This document shows, piece after piece, positions 48,217 through 56,320 of a stretch of 64,000 nucleotides of DNA. Position numbers and translations under genes: made by a program. Below the pieces are notes generated by a model that made no database searches, had not been told where the DNA came from, and saw nothing but the letters and a program-made list of their open reading frames with translations. Location of the stretch: the NCBI RefSeq assembly GCF_001314225.1, contig NZ_CP012697.1:62001-126000 (forward strand). Direction: 5' to 3'. How positions within the stretch are numbered: the stretch's first letter is position 1; each line of letters starts with the position of its first letter. The DNA comes from Microbacterium sp. No. 7. GTDB lineage: Bacteria; Actinomycetota; Actinomycetes; Actinomycetales; Microbacteriaceae.

Positions 48217-49457
48217 CGGCTCTCCTCCCTCGTCGCCGGGGTGAGCGACTGCACGATGCTCTCGGCGTGCTCGAGCGACCGCGCGGAGATGGTGTTCTCG
48301 ACCTCGAGGCGCTGGTAGAACGGCAGATCCTCGAGCCGGATGTTCGTGTCCTCGTAGACCGACGACAGCGAGAGCGGGCCGATGTCCTGCTGGATGCCGC
48401 GGAAGATCACGACCGTGTCGTCGTCGGTGCCGACGAAGTAGCGCGTCTGCGTCCACTGGTAGCCACCGATCGCCGCCGCCGCGAGCACCGCGAGCACGAG
48501 GACGAAGCCCACGACCCACCACCGGCGGCGCCCGCGGGCGCGGCGCCGGTCCTCCTCGATGAGCTCTTCGAGGTACTCGGCCGCCGGCTCGAAGTGCGTC
48601 GGCTCGTTGGCCGCCTGGCGGCCCGGGTGCAGCCAGCCGGTGCGGCTGGGGCGGGCGATCGCGGTGATCGCGACGCCCTCGGGCGTCGACGCCGAGCCGA
48701 CGATGGTCGGGGTGCCGCTGAAGAGGGGGTGCTTGCCGCCCACGTCGACGAGCACGATCGTGACGTTGTCGGGGGCACCGGCATCCAGCGCCTGCTTGAG
48801 CAGCAGATCGGCCGTGCGGCCCGGAGCCAGGCCCTGCGCGAGCGTCTTCGCGGTGTGCGCGTCGTCGACCACGCCGCACAGGCCGTCGGAGCACAGCAGC
48901 CAGCGGTCGCCGGGACGGGTCGGCATGATGAACGTGTCGACCTCGGGGTCGGGCGACATGTCGCCGAGCACGCGCATGAGCACGGAGCGCCGCGGGTGGT
49001 AGCGGGCCTCCTCGGGGGTGATGCGGCCCGTGTCGACGAGACGCTGCACGAAGGTGTGGTCGGTCGTGATCTGGGTGAGCGCGCCGTCGCGCAGCAGGTA
49101 CACGCGCGAGTCGCCGATGTGGGCGATCACGGCGTAGTCGTCGACCATCACGATCGCGCAGACCGTGGTGCCCATGCCCGCGAGCTCGGGGCGCTCGGCG
49201 ACCGTGTCGATGAGCTCGGCCGCGGTGTCGGTGATCGCCTCGCGCAGGGCCGTTTCGGCCTCGGTCGTCGAGGTGAACGGCAGGTCGAGCTCCTTCAGCC
49301 GGTGCACTGCGAGGCTCGACGCGACGTCGCCGCCCGCGTGCCCGCCCATGCCGTCGGCGACGACGAACAGGTTGGAGCCGCAGTAGCCGGAGTCCTGATT
49401 GTTCGCACGGACCTTGCCGGTGTGCGAGATCGCGGCGCTCGACCCTTCGAAGACCAT
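48213..49457 (-). CDS. pstP: PP2C-family serine/threonine phosphatase
   Basis: 414 residues. PP2C core with metal-binding motifs VRANNQDSGYCG, VVADGMGGHAGGDVASSLAV, HIGDSRVYLLRDGALTQITT, LLCSDGLCGVVDD and GAPDNVTIVLVDV. A membrane helix (WVVGFVLVLAVLAAAAIGGY) near residue 310 is followed by an extracellular tail of about 80 residues. It dephosphorylates PknA/PknB and their targets. Overlaps rodA; 9 bp after fhaB. Confidence 0.95.
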   Translation of the reverse strand: MVFEGSSAAISHTGKVRANNQDSGYCGSNLFVVADGMGGHAGGDVASSLAVHRLKELDLPFTSTTEAETALREAITDTAAELIDTVAERPELAGMGTTVCAIVMVDDYAVIAHIGDSRVYLLRDGALTQITTDHTFVQRLVDTGRITPEEARYHPRRSVLMRVLGDMSPDPEVDTFIMPTRPGDRWLLCSDGLCGVVDDAHTAKTLAQGLAPGRTADLLLKQALDAGAPDNVTIVLVDVGGKHPLFSGTPTIVGSASTPEGVAITAIARPSRTGWLHPGRQAANEPTHFEPAAEYLEELIEEDRRRARGRRRWWVVGFVLVLAVLAAAAIGGYQWTQTRYFVGTDDDTVVIFRGIQQDIGPLSLSSVYEDTNIRLEDLPFYQRLEVENTISARSLEHAESIVQSLTPATREESR

Positions 49458-49466
49458 CGGATCGGG

Positions 49467-49985
49467 TTACTTCCGCAGCTCGAACGTCGTCGCGCCCACC
49501 TTGATGGGGGCGTCCACGCGCACGGGGACGGGTGCCGCGACGCGCTCGCCGTCGTGCCACGTGCCGTTGCGGGAGTCGAGGTCCTGCAGCATCCACTGCT
49601 CGCCCCACAGCAGCAGGCGCGCGTGGTGGCTGGAGGTGTAGTCGTCGCGGATCACGAGGCCCGACTCGCTGGAGCGGCCGATCGTGAGCGGCTCGTCGCC
49701 GAGCGGCAGCTCGAGGCCGGCCTTGGGGCCGCTCGTGATGACGATGCGCGACACGGCGTCGCGGGTCGCGAGCCGGCTGCCCTTCGCGGGCTTCGGCGCC
49801 TTGGGCTCCTTCGCGGGCCTCGGGTCCTTCGCGACGGGGGCGGGCGCCGGCGTCTGCGACGGCGGCATCTTGCGCACGCGCACGCCGAACACGTCGGCGC
49901 GCAGCGAGTAGACGACGGCGAAGACGAAGAACCACAGCAGGATGAGGAAGCCGATCTGCAGCAGCAGCAGCGACAGGTCGGTCAC
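49467..49985 (-). CDS. fhaB: FHA-domain protein FhaB (FipA type)
   Basis: 172 residues. N-terminal membrane helix (LLLLQIGFLILLWFFVFAVV), a Pro/Ala/Lys linker, then an FHA domain with LTIGRSSESGLVIRDDYTSS, HHARLLLWGEQWMLQDLDSR and NGTWHDGERVAAP. It binds phosphothreonine on kinase targets. GTG start at 49985 overlaps the fhaA stop. Confidence 0.94.
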   Translation of the reverse strand: MTDLSLLLLQIGFLILLWFFVFAVVYSLRADVFGVRVRKMPPSQTPAPAPVAKDPRPAKEPKAPKPAKGSRLATRDAVSRIVITSGPKAGLELPLGDEPLTIGRSSESGLVIRDDYTSSHHARLLLWGEQWMLQDLDSRNGTWHDGERVAAPVPVRVDAPIKVGATTFELRK

Positions 49986-50710
49986 GAGGCGCCTCCCAGG
50001 GGGTACGAGCGCGTCGCGTCGTCGGGCGGCGCGGGGCGCGACGGCGCGGCCTGCGCGACGACGCGGAACCGGATCTCGGTGCGCCCGACCGTGAAGACGG
50101 CGTCGGGCGGCAGCGGCGCGTTGCCGATGCGGCGGCCGTCGAGCAGCGTGCCGTTGGTCGAGCCGAGGTCGCGCACCATGGCGCGCTCGCCGTCCCAGAG
50201 CACCTCGACGTGCCGGCGGCTCGCGCCCGAGTCGTCCAGCGTGATGTCGGCGTCGGAGCCGCGGCCGATGACGGTGCGCGCCTTCGCGAGGGGATGCCGG
50301 ATGCCGGCGATCTCGAGCACGCCGTGCCACGACACGTCGCCGACGGCGGTCGCCGACGCCACGCCGACGGTGCCGGTCGCGCGCTGCGGGTCGGCGACGA
50401 GCGAGATCGTCACGGGCCCCGCGAAGCTGAACCCCTGCGTGCTCGCGTGCGCCGCGACGAGGCGGCTGAGCTCGTCGTCGAGCGCGCTGCCCAGCGAGCG
50501 CATGCGCTCGGCGTCGTCGTTCGACAGGCTCACGGTGAACGCGTTGGGCGCGAGGATGCGGTCGCGGCTGACCACGGCGGCCTTCGCGTCGATCTCCGCG
50601 CGCAGGGCCGACGCGATCTCGACCGGCTGGATGCCGCTGCGGAAGGTCTTCGCGAACGCGCTGTTCACGGCGCGCTCAAGACCCTTCTCGAAGCTGTCAA
50701 GTAGTCCCAC
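49982..50710 (-). CDS. fhaA: FHA-domain protein FhaA
   Basis: 242 residues. N-terminal DUF3662 domain (MGLLDSFEKGLERAVNSAFA, KTFRSGIQPVEIASALRAEI) followed by a C-terminal FHA domain (TVIGRGSDADITLDDSGASR, RHVEVLWDGERAMVRDLGST, NGTLLDGRRIGNAPL). In Mycobacterium FhaA binds phosphorylated MviN and restrains peptidoglycan synthesis. GTG start with AAGGAG just upstream; first gene of the minus-strand operon running to pknB. Confidence 0.95.
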   Translation of the reverse strand: MGLLDSFEKGLERAVNSAFAKTFRSGIQPVEIASALRAEIDAKAAVVSRDRILAPNAFTVSLSNDDAERMRSLGSALDDELSRLVAAHASTQGFSFAGPVTISLVADPQRATGTVGVASATAVGDVSWHGVLEIAGIRHPLAKARTVIGRGSDADITLDDSGASRRHVEVLWDGERAMVRDLGSTNGTLLDGRRIGNAPLPPDAVFTVGRTEIRFRVVAQAAPSRPAPPDDATRSYPLGGAS

Positions 50711-50850
50711 GGGGCTCCTTCGGGCATGCCTGTCGGTCCGTACATGGTAGTTGCATACCCTGAACGCGCACCTGTGCGCTGCCGATGACGGACATCGATC
50801 GTCGCACAAGCGTGATATCCTCGGAAAGTTGAGTCCGTGAGAGCGGATTC

Positions 50851-50934
50851 GCGCGAGTGGCGGAATAGGCAGACGCGCTGGCTTCAGGTGCCAGTGCCCG
50901 AAAGGGCGTGGGGGTTCAACTCCCCCCTCGCGCA
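50851..50934 (+). tRNA. tRNA-Leu (anticodon CAG)
   Basis: Acceptor stem GCGCGAG/CTCGCGC with discriminator A. The anticodon arm CTGGC-TTCAGGT-GCCAG gives anticodon CAG. There is a long variable arm (TGCCCGAAAGGGCG) and a T arm GGGGG-TTCAACT-CCCCC. CCA is not encoded. The 84-nt length and long variable arm fit tRNA-Leu. Confidence 0.95.
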
Positions 50935-51040
50935 CAGCAGTTCGATCCCCGTCCCGGGCCCCCGGGACGGGGATCGTCTCGTTTCCGGCCGCCCTTCCGG
51001 TCGCCCGCGCCTGCCTCGCGGGCATCCGCCGTCGCACATC

Positions 51041-51391
51041 TTGTGGGCGCTTGTCGCCGCTTGAGCCGCGCGGTCGTGACGACGAGCGCCCACGATCTCC
51101 GCCGGTCCATGAATGATGGGCGCTTGTGGCTGCTTCCCGGCGCGTGAAGCGCCCAGAAGCGCCCACCATCTGGAGACCCCGCAGGCCGCTGAACGCCTGC
51201 TCCGCGGTCTGGATGCCGCGTGTGCCGCGTGTGCGCGCGACGTATCTCGTGGGCGCTTGTGGTCGCGTCGGCGCGGTGATGGCGGCATCCACTGTCCACG
51301 ATCCGCGGGCGGTGGCGAACAGTGGGTGCTCGTGGTCGCCTTGCGGGGCGGGAAGCGGCGACGGGCGCCCACAAGGACGGGCGCCCACAAG
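51041..51391. repeat. Cluster of four GGGCGCTTGT palindromic elements
   Basis: Imperfect hairpins at about 51041-51095, 51112-51169, 51248-51302 and 51320-51391. Each begins GTGGGCGCTTGT or a variant and most end in GCGCCCAC followed by A-rich bases. The last copy has GGGCGCCCACAAG twice in tandem. They fill most of the gap 50935-51481 between the tRNA and the PadR gene. A single relative is at 31615-31668. Confidence 0.7.
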
Positions 51392-51454
51392 TTCGACCCG
51401 GCGGTCGGTGCCGCGGCGCCGCGGCGGGTTCGGCACGGGCAGGGTGTTGCGATC

Positions 51455-51471
51455 TATACATCAGGTGTATA
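51455..51471. promoter_or_regulatory. PadR operator candidate
   Basis: TATACA-tcagg-TGTATA, perfect 6-bp arms, 10 bp before the PadR start; GTGTAT recurs at 51478-51483. Likely autoregulation of the PadR-ABC operon. Confidence 0.65.
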
Positions 51472-51481
51472 CGCTCTGTGT

Positions 51482-52015
51482 ATGGGTTCCATGGACAATT
51501 CGACGGTGCTGCTCGGGCTGCTGGGCACGGGGCCGAGCTACGGGTACGACCTGAAGCACGGATACGACCGGCTGTTCGGCGCGGAGAAGCCGCTCGCGTT
51601 CGGGCAGGTGTACGCGACGCTCGCCCGCCTCCTGCGCAGCGGGCTGATCGAGCTGCTCGGCGACGAGGCCGGCGCGGGCCCCGACCGCAAGCGCTACGAG
51701 ATCACGCCGGAGGGCCGCACCAAGGTCGCCGAGTGGCTGTTCGCGCCCGATGCGCCCTCGGGATCCCTGCAGAGCAACCTCTTCGCGAAGACCGTCATCG
51801 CGCTGCTGCTCGGCGACGACGCCGAGGCTCTCCTCGACGTGCAGCGGGCCGAGCACCTGGCGCGCATGCGCGAGCTGACCCGCCGCAAGCACGGCGCCGA
51901 CCTGTCCACCGTGCTGCTGTGCGACCACGCGCTGTTCCACCTCGAGGCCGACCTGCGGTGGATCGACCTCACAGCGGCGCGGCTCGCCGAGCTGCGGGCG
52001 GAGGTGCTGTCGTGA
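51482..52015 (+). CDS. PadR-family regulator of an ABC exporter
   Basis: 177 residues. Winged helix: TVLLGLLGTGPSYGYDLKHG, FGQVYATLARLLRSGLIELL, RKRYEITPEGRTKVAEWL. The C-terminal Vir_C-like helical dimerisation arm is ALLDVQRAEHLARMRELTRR onward. ATG 51482 or the ATG at 51491 could start it. The stop overlaps the ATPase gene by GTGA, so it is encoded with its probable target. Substrates of such PadR-ABC modules are often peptides or lantibiotics, but nothing here specifies one. Confidence 0.88.
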   Translation: MGSMDNSTVLLGLLGTGPSYGYDLKHGYDRLFGAEKPLAFGQVYATLARLLRSGLIELLGDEAGAGPDRKRYEITPEGRTKVAEWLFAPDAPSGSLQSNLFAKTVIALLLGDDAEALLDVQRAEHLARMRELTRRKHGADLSTVLLCDHALFHLEADLRWIDLTAARLAELRAEVLS

Positions 52016-52692
52016 GCGACGTGCTGCTGAGCGCCCGCGGCGTGCGGCGCTCGTTCGGGCTCACCGAGGCGCTGCGGGGCGTCGACGTCGACATCCGGGC
52101 GGGCGAGATCCTCGCGATCATGGGCCCCTCGGGGTCGGGCAAGTCGACGCTGCTGCACGTGCTGGCCGGCGTGCTCGCACCCGACGAGGGCGCGGTCGAG
52201 TACGCGGGCCGCCGCATCGACGCGCTGAACGAGACGGATCGCGCCCGGCTGCGGCTGACCGAGTTCGGCTTCGTCTTCCAGTTCGGGCAGCTCCTGCCCG
52301 ATCTGTCGGCGGCCGACAACGTCGCGCTGCCGTTGCTGCTCGCGGGCGGATCGCGCCGGGACGCCGCGCGCCAGGCCCGCAGCTGGCTCGAGCGCCTGGG
52401 CCTCGCCGACCAGGCCCCGAAGCTGCCCGGCGAGCTCTCGGGCGGACAGGCGCAGCGCGTCGCCGTCGCCCGTGCCCTCGTGACCGCGCCGCGGGTCGTC
52501 TTCGCCGACGAGCCGACGGGCTCGCTCGACTCGCTCGCGGCCGAGAAGGTCATGACGACCCTGACCGAGCTCGCCCGGGCATCCGGGACGACCGTCGTGG
52601 TCGTCACGCACGACGCGCGCACGGCGTCGTACGCCGACCGCGAGATCGTCGTGCGCGATGGCCGTGTCAGCACCGTCGGGGTGCTCGCGTGA
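52012..52692 (+). CDS. ABC transporter ATP-binding protein
   Basis: 226-residue LolD/MacB-type ATPase: Walker A MGPSGSGKSTLL, Q-loop FVFQFGQLLPDLSA, signature LSGGQAQRVAVARAL, Walker B VVFADEPTGSLDSL, switch His in VVVVTHDA. Coupled to the PadR gene upstream and the FtsX permease downstream, both by GTGA overlaps. Confidence 0.93.
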   Translation: MSDVLLSARGVRRSFGLTEALRGVDVDIRAGEILAIMGPSGSGKSTLLHVLAGVLAPDEGAVEYAGRRIDALNETDRARLRLTEFGFVFQFGQLLPDLSAADNVALPLLLAGGSRRDAARQARSWLERLGLADQAPKLPGELSGGQAQRVAVARALVTAPRVVFADEPTGSLDSLAAEKVMTTLTELARASGTTVVVVTHDARTASYADREIVVRDGRVSTVGVLA

Positions 52693-54881
52693 ACACGCTC
52701 TCGCTCGCCTGGCTGGTCGCGGGCCGGGCGCGGGGCGGCCGGGCGCGCCTCATCGGCACGGCCGCGGGCGTCGCGGTCGGCGTCGCCCTGCTGCTGCTCG
52801 TCCTCGCCGCCTACAACGGGCTCACCGATCGCGCGGAGCGCTCGACCTGGACGTATCCGTACGCCGGCGCCGGCGCGACCGCCGTCCAGACGCCCGGCGA
52901 CGCCACCGTGACCGACGGCGAGGTCCTCGTCTCCAGCATGGGGCAGATGGCCCCGGAGCGCTTCGGCCCGCACGCGATCACGCGCGTCGCGATCGCCTCG
53001 ACGCCCGGCACGACCGTCGAGGTCCCCGGTGTCGGCGCGCCTCCCGCGCCCGGCACCGCGTACGTCTCGCCCGCGCTCGCCGCGCTCATCGCCTCCGTTC
53101 CCGCCGACCAGCTGGGCGACCGCTTCGGCACGATCGCCGGCCTCATCGCCGACGATGCGCTCGCGAGCCCCGACTCCCTCGTCGCCGTCGTCGGCGTCGA
53201 GGCGGATGCCGTCGCCGGCCTGCCCGGCACGCTGAGGGTGCGCGCCTTCCAGGGCACGCCCTATCCCAACGAGAGCTATCGCGTGATCGCGATCGTCGGC
53301 GGCATCGCCGTGCTGTTCCCCGTGGTCGTGCTCATCGGCATCGTCACCCGCCTCGGCAGCGCCGCCCGCGCCGAGCGCTTCGCCGCGCTGCGGCTCATGG
53401 GCGCCACGCCGCACCGGGTGGCATCCGTCGCCGCGATCGAGACCGGTGCCTCGGCGCTCGCCGGCGCCGTCGGCGGCCTCGTGCTGTTCTGGGCGCTCGT
53501 GCCGGTGGCATCCCTCTTCTCCATCGAGGACGGACGGTTCTTCGCCGGGGATCTGCACGTCGACCCCGCGACGATCGCGGCCATCGTCGCCGGCACGGTG
53601 CTCGTCGCCTCGCTCGTCGCGTACGTCACGGCGCGTCGCGCCGACCTCGGCCCGCTCGGCGCGAGCCGCGAGCGCGCGGAGCGGCGCCCGCGCCTCGTCG
53701 CCGTCGTGCCGCTGCTCGCCGGTGTCGCGGGCATGGTCGTCCTGACCCTGCTGTCCATCAGCGGCCGCCCGTTGCCGCGCGCCGACCTGATCCTCGTCGG
53801 AGGGTTCGTCGTCGTCGCGGTGGGACTCGTGCTCGCGGGACCCGTGCTCACGGCGGGCGTCAGCCGGCTCCTCGCTGCGGGCGCACGGGGTCCGGCGGGG
53901 GTGCTGGCGGCGAACCGCATCCTGCGGCATCCGCGCGCGACGTTCCGCACCGTGAGCGGCCTCGTGCTCGCCGTGTTCGTCGTGTCGGTGTTCGCCGCCG
54001 GGATCACGACGGCACGCGTCGACGGCTTCGTCGCGGCGCCGCCCGACGAGCGCCTCGCCGCGAGCGCGCTCGTCGGCCACGTGAGCCTGCACGACGACGA
54101 CGTCGCAGCGGCGGCGCTCGAGGTCCTCGCGGCGACACCGGGCGTGACGGCGGTCGCGCTGGACCGTTCGCACCCCGACACGGGATCCATCCTGCGTGCG
54201 ACGGATGCCGCGGCCCTCGGCCTCGCGGTTCCCGACGCCGAATGGGTGCGCGTCGACAACGCGTACTTCACCAACCAGCCCTCGGAGGGCCCGGTCGCCG
54301 TCGATCCGGTGCCGGCCGACGTGGCGGCCGAGGCGTGGATCAGCTCCGTGATCGTGCTCACCGACGGCTCGCCGGCGGCGCTGGAGCGGGCGCGCACGGC
54401 GCTGCTCACGAGCGACCTCGCGCCGTGGCTGCCGCCGTCGACGCGCGAGGAGGACGCCGGCCACGGCCAGCTGACCTGGGCCGCGCGCTACGCGGGGCTC
54501 GCGAACGTCGGCATCCTCATCGCGACCGTCGTCTCCGCGATCTCGCTCGCCGTCTCCACGATCGCGGGCGTGCTCGACCGGCGGCGCACGCTGGGGCTGC
54601 TGCGGCTGACGGGGATGCCGGCGTCCGCCCTCCGCCGCATGCTCGCGGCGGAGGCGGCGATCCCGCTCGCGACCGTGTTCGTGCTGTGCGTCGGGCTCGG
54701 CTTCGTGGTCGCCTGGACGCTGCTCGCGGGGCTCACGGGCGGACGCCGCACCGTCTCGTGGCCCGACCCCGACTACTACGTGACGATCGCGGTGAGCCTG
54801 GCCCTCGCCGCGATCGCGATCGCCGCGACCTTCCGCACCGCCCGCCGCCGCACCGCCCTCCCCGCCACCCGCTTCGAATGA
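52689..54881 (+). CDS. ABC transporter permease, FtsX type
   Basis: 730 residues, two FtsX cores: the first with IVGGIAVLFPVVVLIGIVTR, AALRLMGATPHRVASVAAIE and LAGAVGGLVLFWALVPVASL; the second with GLANVGILIATVVSAISLAV, RRRTLGLLRLTGMPASALRR and ATVFVLCVGLGFVVAWTLLA. Extracellular loops are long. With the ATPase it forms an exporter under PadR control. The first helix (LIGTAAGVAVGVALLLLVLA) acts as anchor. Confidence 0.9.
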   Translation: MNTLSLAWLVAGRARGGRARLIGTAAGVAVGVALLLLVLAAYNGLTDRAERSTWTYPYAGAGATAVQTPGDATVTDGEVLVSSMGQMAPERFGPHAITRVAIASTPGTTVEVPGVGAPPAPGTAYVSPALAALIASVPADQLGDRFGTIAGLIADDALASPDSLVAVVGVEADAVAGLPGTLRVRAFQGTPYPNESYRVIAIVGGIAVLFPVVVLIGIVTRLGSAARAERFAALRLMGATPHRVASVAAIETGASALAGAVGGLVLFWALVPVASLFSIEDGRFFAGDLHVDPATIAAIVAGTVLVASLVAYVTARRADLGPLGASRERAERRPRLVAVVPLLAGVAGMVVLTLLSISGRPLPRADLILVGGFVVVAVGLVLAGPVLTAGVSRLLAAGARGPAGVLAANRILRHPRATFRTVSGLVLAVFVVSVFAAGITTARVDGFVAAPPDERLAASALVGHVSLHDDDVAAAALEVLAATPGVTAVALDRSHPDTGSILRATDAAALGLAVPDAEWVRVDNAYFTNQPSEGPVAVDPVPADVAAEAWISSVIVLTDGSPAALERARTALLTSDLAPWLPPSTREEDAGHGQLTWAARYAGLANVGILIATVVSAISLAVSTIAGVLDRRRTLGLLRLTGMPASALRRMLAAEAAIPLATVFVLCVGLGFVVAWTLLAGLTGGRRTVSWPDPDYYVTIAVSLALAAIAIAATFRTARRRTALPATRFE

Positions 54882-55002
54882 CCCGCCCCGTGCCCCCTCC
54901 CCGCCGAGATGGCGGGGGGCGCGGGCGATAAGAACTCGTCACATAACCGTTGCCGTAGAGAAACGAAACAGGGGCCCCGGGGCGCCCGTCACCCAGTACC
55001 TT

Positions 55003-55021
55003 AGGAGGTGCCGGGGCACCT
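55003..55021 (+). promoter_or_regulatory. Hairpin in the cspA leader
   Basis: AGGTGCC (55006-55012) can pair with GGCACCT (55015-55021), burying the AGGAGGT at 55003-55009 about 40 nt before the cspA start. It may be a temperature-sensitive leader element; the actual ribosome site is probably TAAGG near 55039. Confidence 0.35.
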
Positions 55022-55048
55022 GCTCCGGGCAGTTACAGTAAGGCAGTC

Positions 55049-55255
55049 ATGAGCACCAGCGGTACCGTCAAGTGGTTCAACTCGGAGAAGGGCTTCGGCT
55101 TCATCGCGCCCGATGAAGGCGGCGCCGACGTCTTCGCCCACTATTCCGCCATCCAGTCGAGCGGCTACCGCTCGCTCGAAGAGAACCAGCGCGTCGAGTT
55201 CGACGTGGCCCAGGGCCCCAAGGGCCTGCAGGCAGAGAACATCCGCCCTCTCTGA
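55049..55255 (+). CDS. cspA: Cold-shock protein
   Basis: 68-residue OB-fold nucleic-acid chaperone. RNP1 KGFGFI, RNP2 VFAHYS, and [15 protein letters not shown] at the N-terminus are intact. It binds single-stranded RNA. A terminator follows 24 bp later. Single gene. Confidence 0.97.
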   Translation: MSTSGTVKWFNSEKGFGFIAPDEGGADVFAHYSAIQSSGYRSLEENQRVEFDVAQGPKGLQAENIRPL

Positions 55256-55308
55256 TCTGAGATCAGAGTCAAGGACGGACTGAGGGATGCCGCGAGGCAT
55301 CCCTCAGT
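55250..55308 (+). terminator. Palindrome and strong terminator after cspA
   Basis: CTCTGATCT-G-AGATCAGAG (55250-55268) overlaps the cspA stop codon. A 13-bp perfect stem, ACTGAGGGATGCC/GGCATCCCTCAGT with a GCGA loop (55279-55308), is followed by TGTCTTGT, a convincing intrinsic terminator. Confidence 0.88.
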
Positions 55309-55373
55309 TGTCTTGTCCGCCGTGTGATCCGCGACCCCGCCTCAGGGGCGTTCGCGTCGGCGTCGTCAGGGGA

Positions 55374-55386
55374 GTGTACGGTACAC
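55374..55386. promoter_or_regulatory. TetR operator candidate GTGTAC-g-GTACAC
   Basis: Perfect 6-bp arms, 22 bp before the TetR start and followed by another GTAC. Probably the site of autorepression. Confidence 0.6.
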
Positions 55387-55408
55387 GTACGCAGGAGAGG
55401 ACGCCCTG

Positions 55409-56023
55409 ATGAGCCGCACCAAGCCGACGCGCGAAGAGAAGAAGCAGCACACGCGCGAGGGCATTCAGGCCACGGCGATCGAGCTGTTCGAGCAGCGCGG
55501 CTACCACGAGACGACGATCGCCGACATCGCCGAGGAGACCGGCGTGGGCCGGCGGACCTTCTTCCGCTACTTCCCCACGAAGGAGTCGCTGCTGTTCTCG
55601 AACACCTACTTCGAGGTCGGCCACGAGCTCATCCGCGAGCACCTGATCGCGGGCGCGACGTTCTTCGAGGCCGTGCGGCGGACGTTCTTCGAGCTGGAGC
55701 AGCGTCCCCCCGCCGTCGACCTGATGACGGAACGCCGCCGTCGGCTGCGCCGTCGGCTTCTCGACGAGGCGCCGATCCGCGCGCACTACGAGGCCCTGCT
55801 GCTCGGCACCGAGCGCCAGATGCGCACGATCCTGCTCGAGCATTTCGGCCCTGACCAGGAGAAGACCGCCTATGTCGCCGCGGCTCTGCTCAGGGCGATC
55901 CTGCACTACCACTTCGAGGCCGGCGAGCTCGACCAGGTGTCGCCGAAGCTCGACGAATGGCGCGTCGCGATCGAGTCGGCGCTGTCGACGTTCCCCGTCG
56001 TGCCCGACGCCCGCGGTGTCTGA
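55409..56023 (+). CDS. TetR-family regulator
   Basis: 204 residues: REGIQATAIELFEQRGYHET, TIADIAEETGVGRRTFFRYF, PTKESLLFSNTYFEVGHELI, then a helical ligand domain (LMTERRRRLRRRLLDEAPIR). The FFRYFPTK signature is shared with many antibiotic/xenobiotic repressors. AGGAGAGG lies upstream of the ATG. An imperfect candidate for control of the ABC importer downstream, whose own palindrome differs from the GTGTAC site. Confidence 0.9.
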   Translation: MSRTKPTREEKKQHTREGIQATAIELFEQRGYHETTIADIAEETGVGRRTFFRYFPTKESLLFSNTYFEVGHELIREHLIAGATFFEAVRRTFFELEQRPPAVDLMTERRRRLRRRLLDEAPIRAHYEALLLGTERQMRTILLEHFGPDQEKTAYVAAALLRAILHYHFEAGELDQVSPKLDEWRVAIESALSTFPVVPDARGV

Positions 56024-56135
56024 GCCCGACGTCCGCAGCGTCTGACGCCATCGTGCACGACGCCTGATCCCGGCCCGGGCACGGACGTCCGTGCCCGCAC
56101 GCGAGACCTGAGACGCCCGGGCGGATGCCGCGGGC

Positions 56136-56200
56136 TTGACACCCGTCGATGACGTCGCCTATCTTTGCGCCAACGAAAAAGTGGCACAGGTGCCACTTTT
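56136..56200 (+). promoter_or_regulatory. Promoter and 11-2-11 operator of the ABC importer operon
   Basis: TTGACA (56136-56141), 18 bp, TATCTT (56160-56165). From 56177 a perfect dyad follows: AAAAGTGGCAC, AG, GTGCCACTTTT (to 56200), at about +6 to +29. The position suggests a strong repressor site or an mRNA hairpin. The leader to the GTG at 56321 is about 150 nt and contains a possible 24-codon ORF (56250-56324) ending in a GTGA overlap. Confidence 0.65.
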
Positions 56201-56320
56201 GACTCCGACGCACCGCCGCTCTTCGCGAGCGCCGACAGAAAGTTCGACGATGAACTCGAGGACCCCCCGTTCGTCCCTCCGCATGCACGACCACGGTTCG
56301 CACCGGGCCGGAGGCGCGCA

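Noticed and set aside
48217..49935. Upstream extension of the rodA frame to 49935
   Set aside because: It runs through pstP and fhaB in another frame and has shadow composition; rodA starts at 48216 with an ATGA overlap.
56165..56320. N-terminal extension of the importer ATPase to 56165
   Set aside because: It would translate across the operator dyad; the GTG at 56321 has a good ribosome site and matches the family start.
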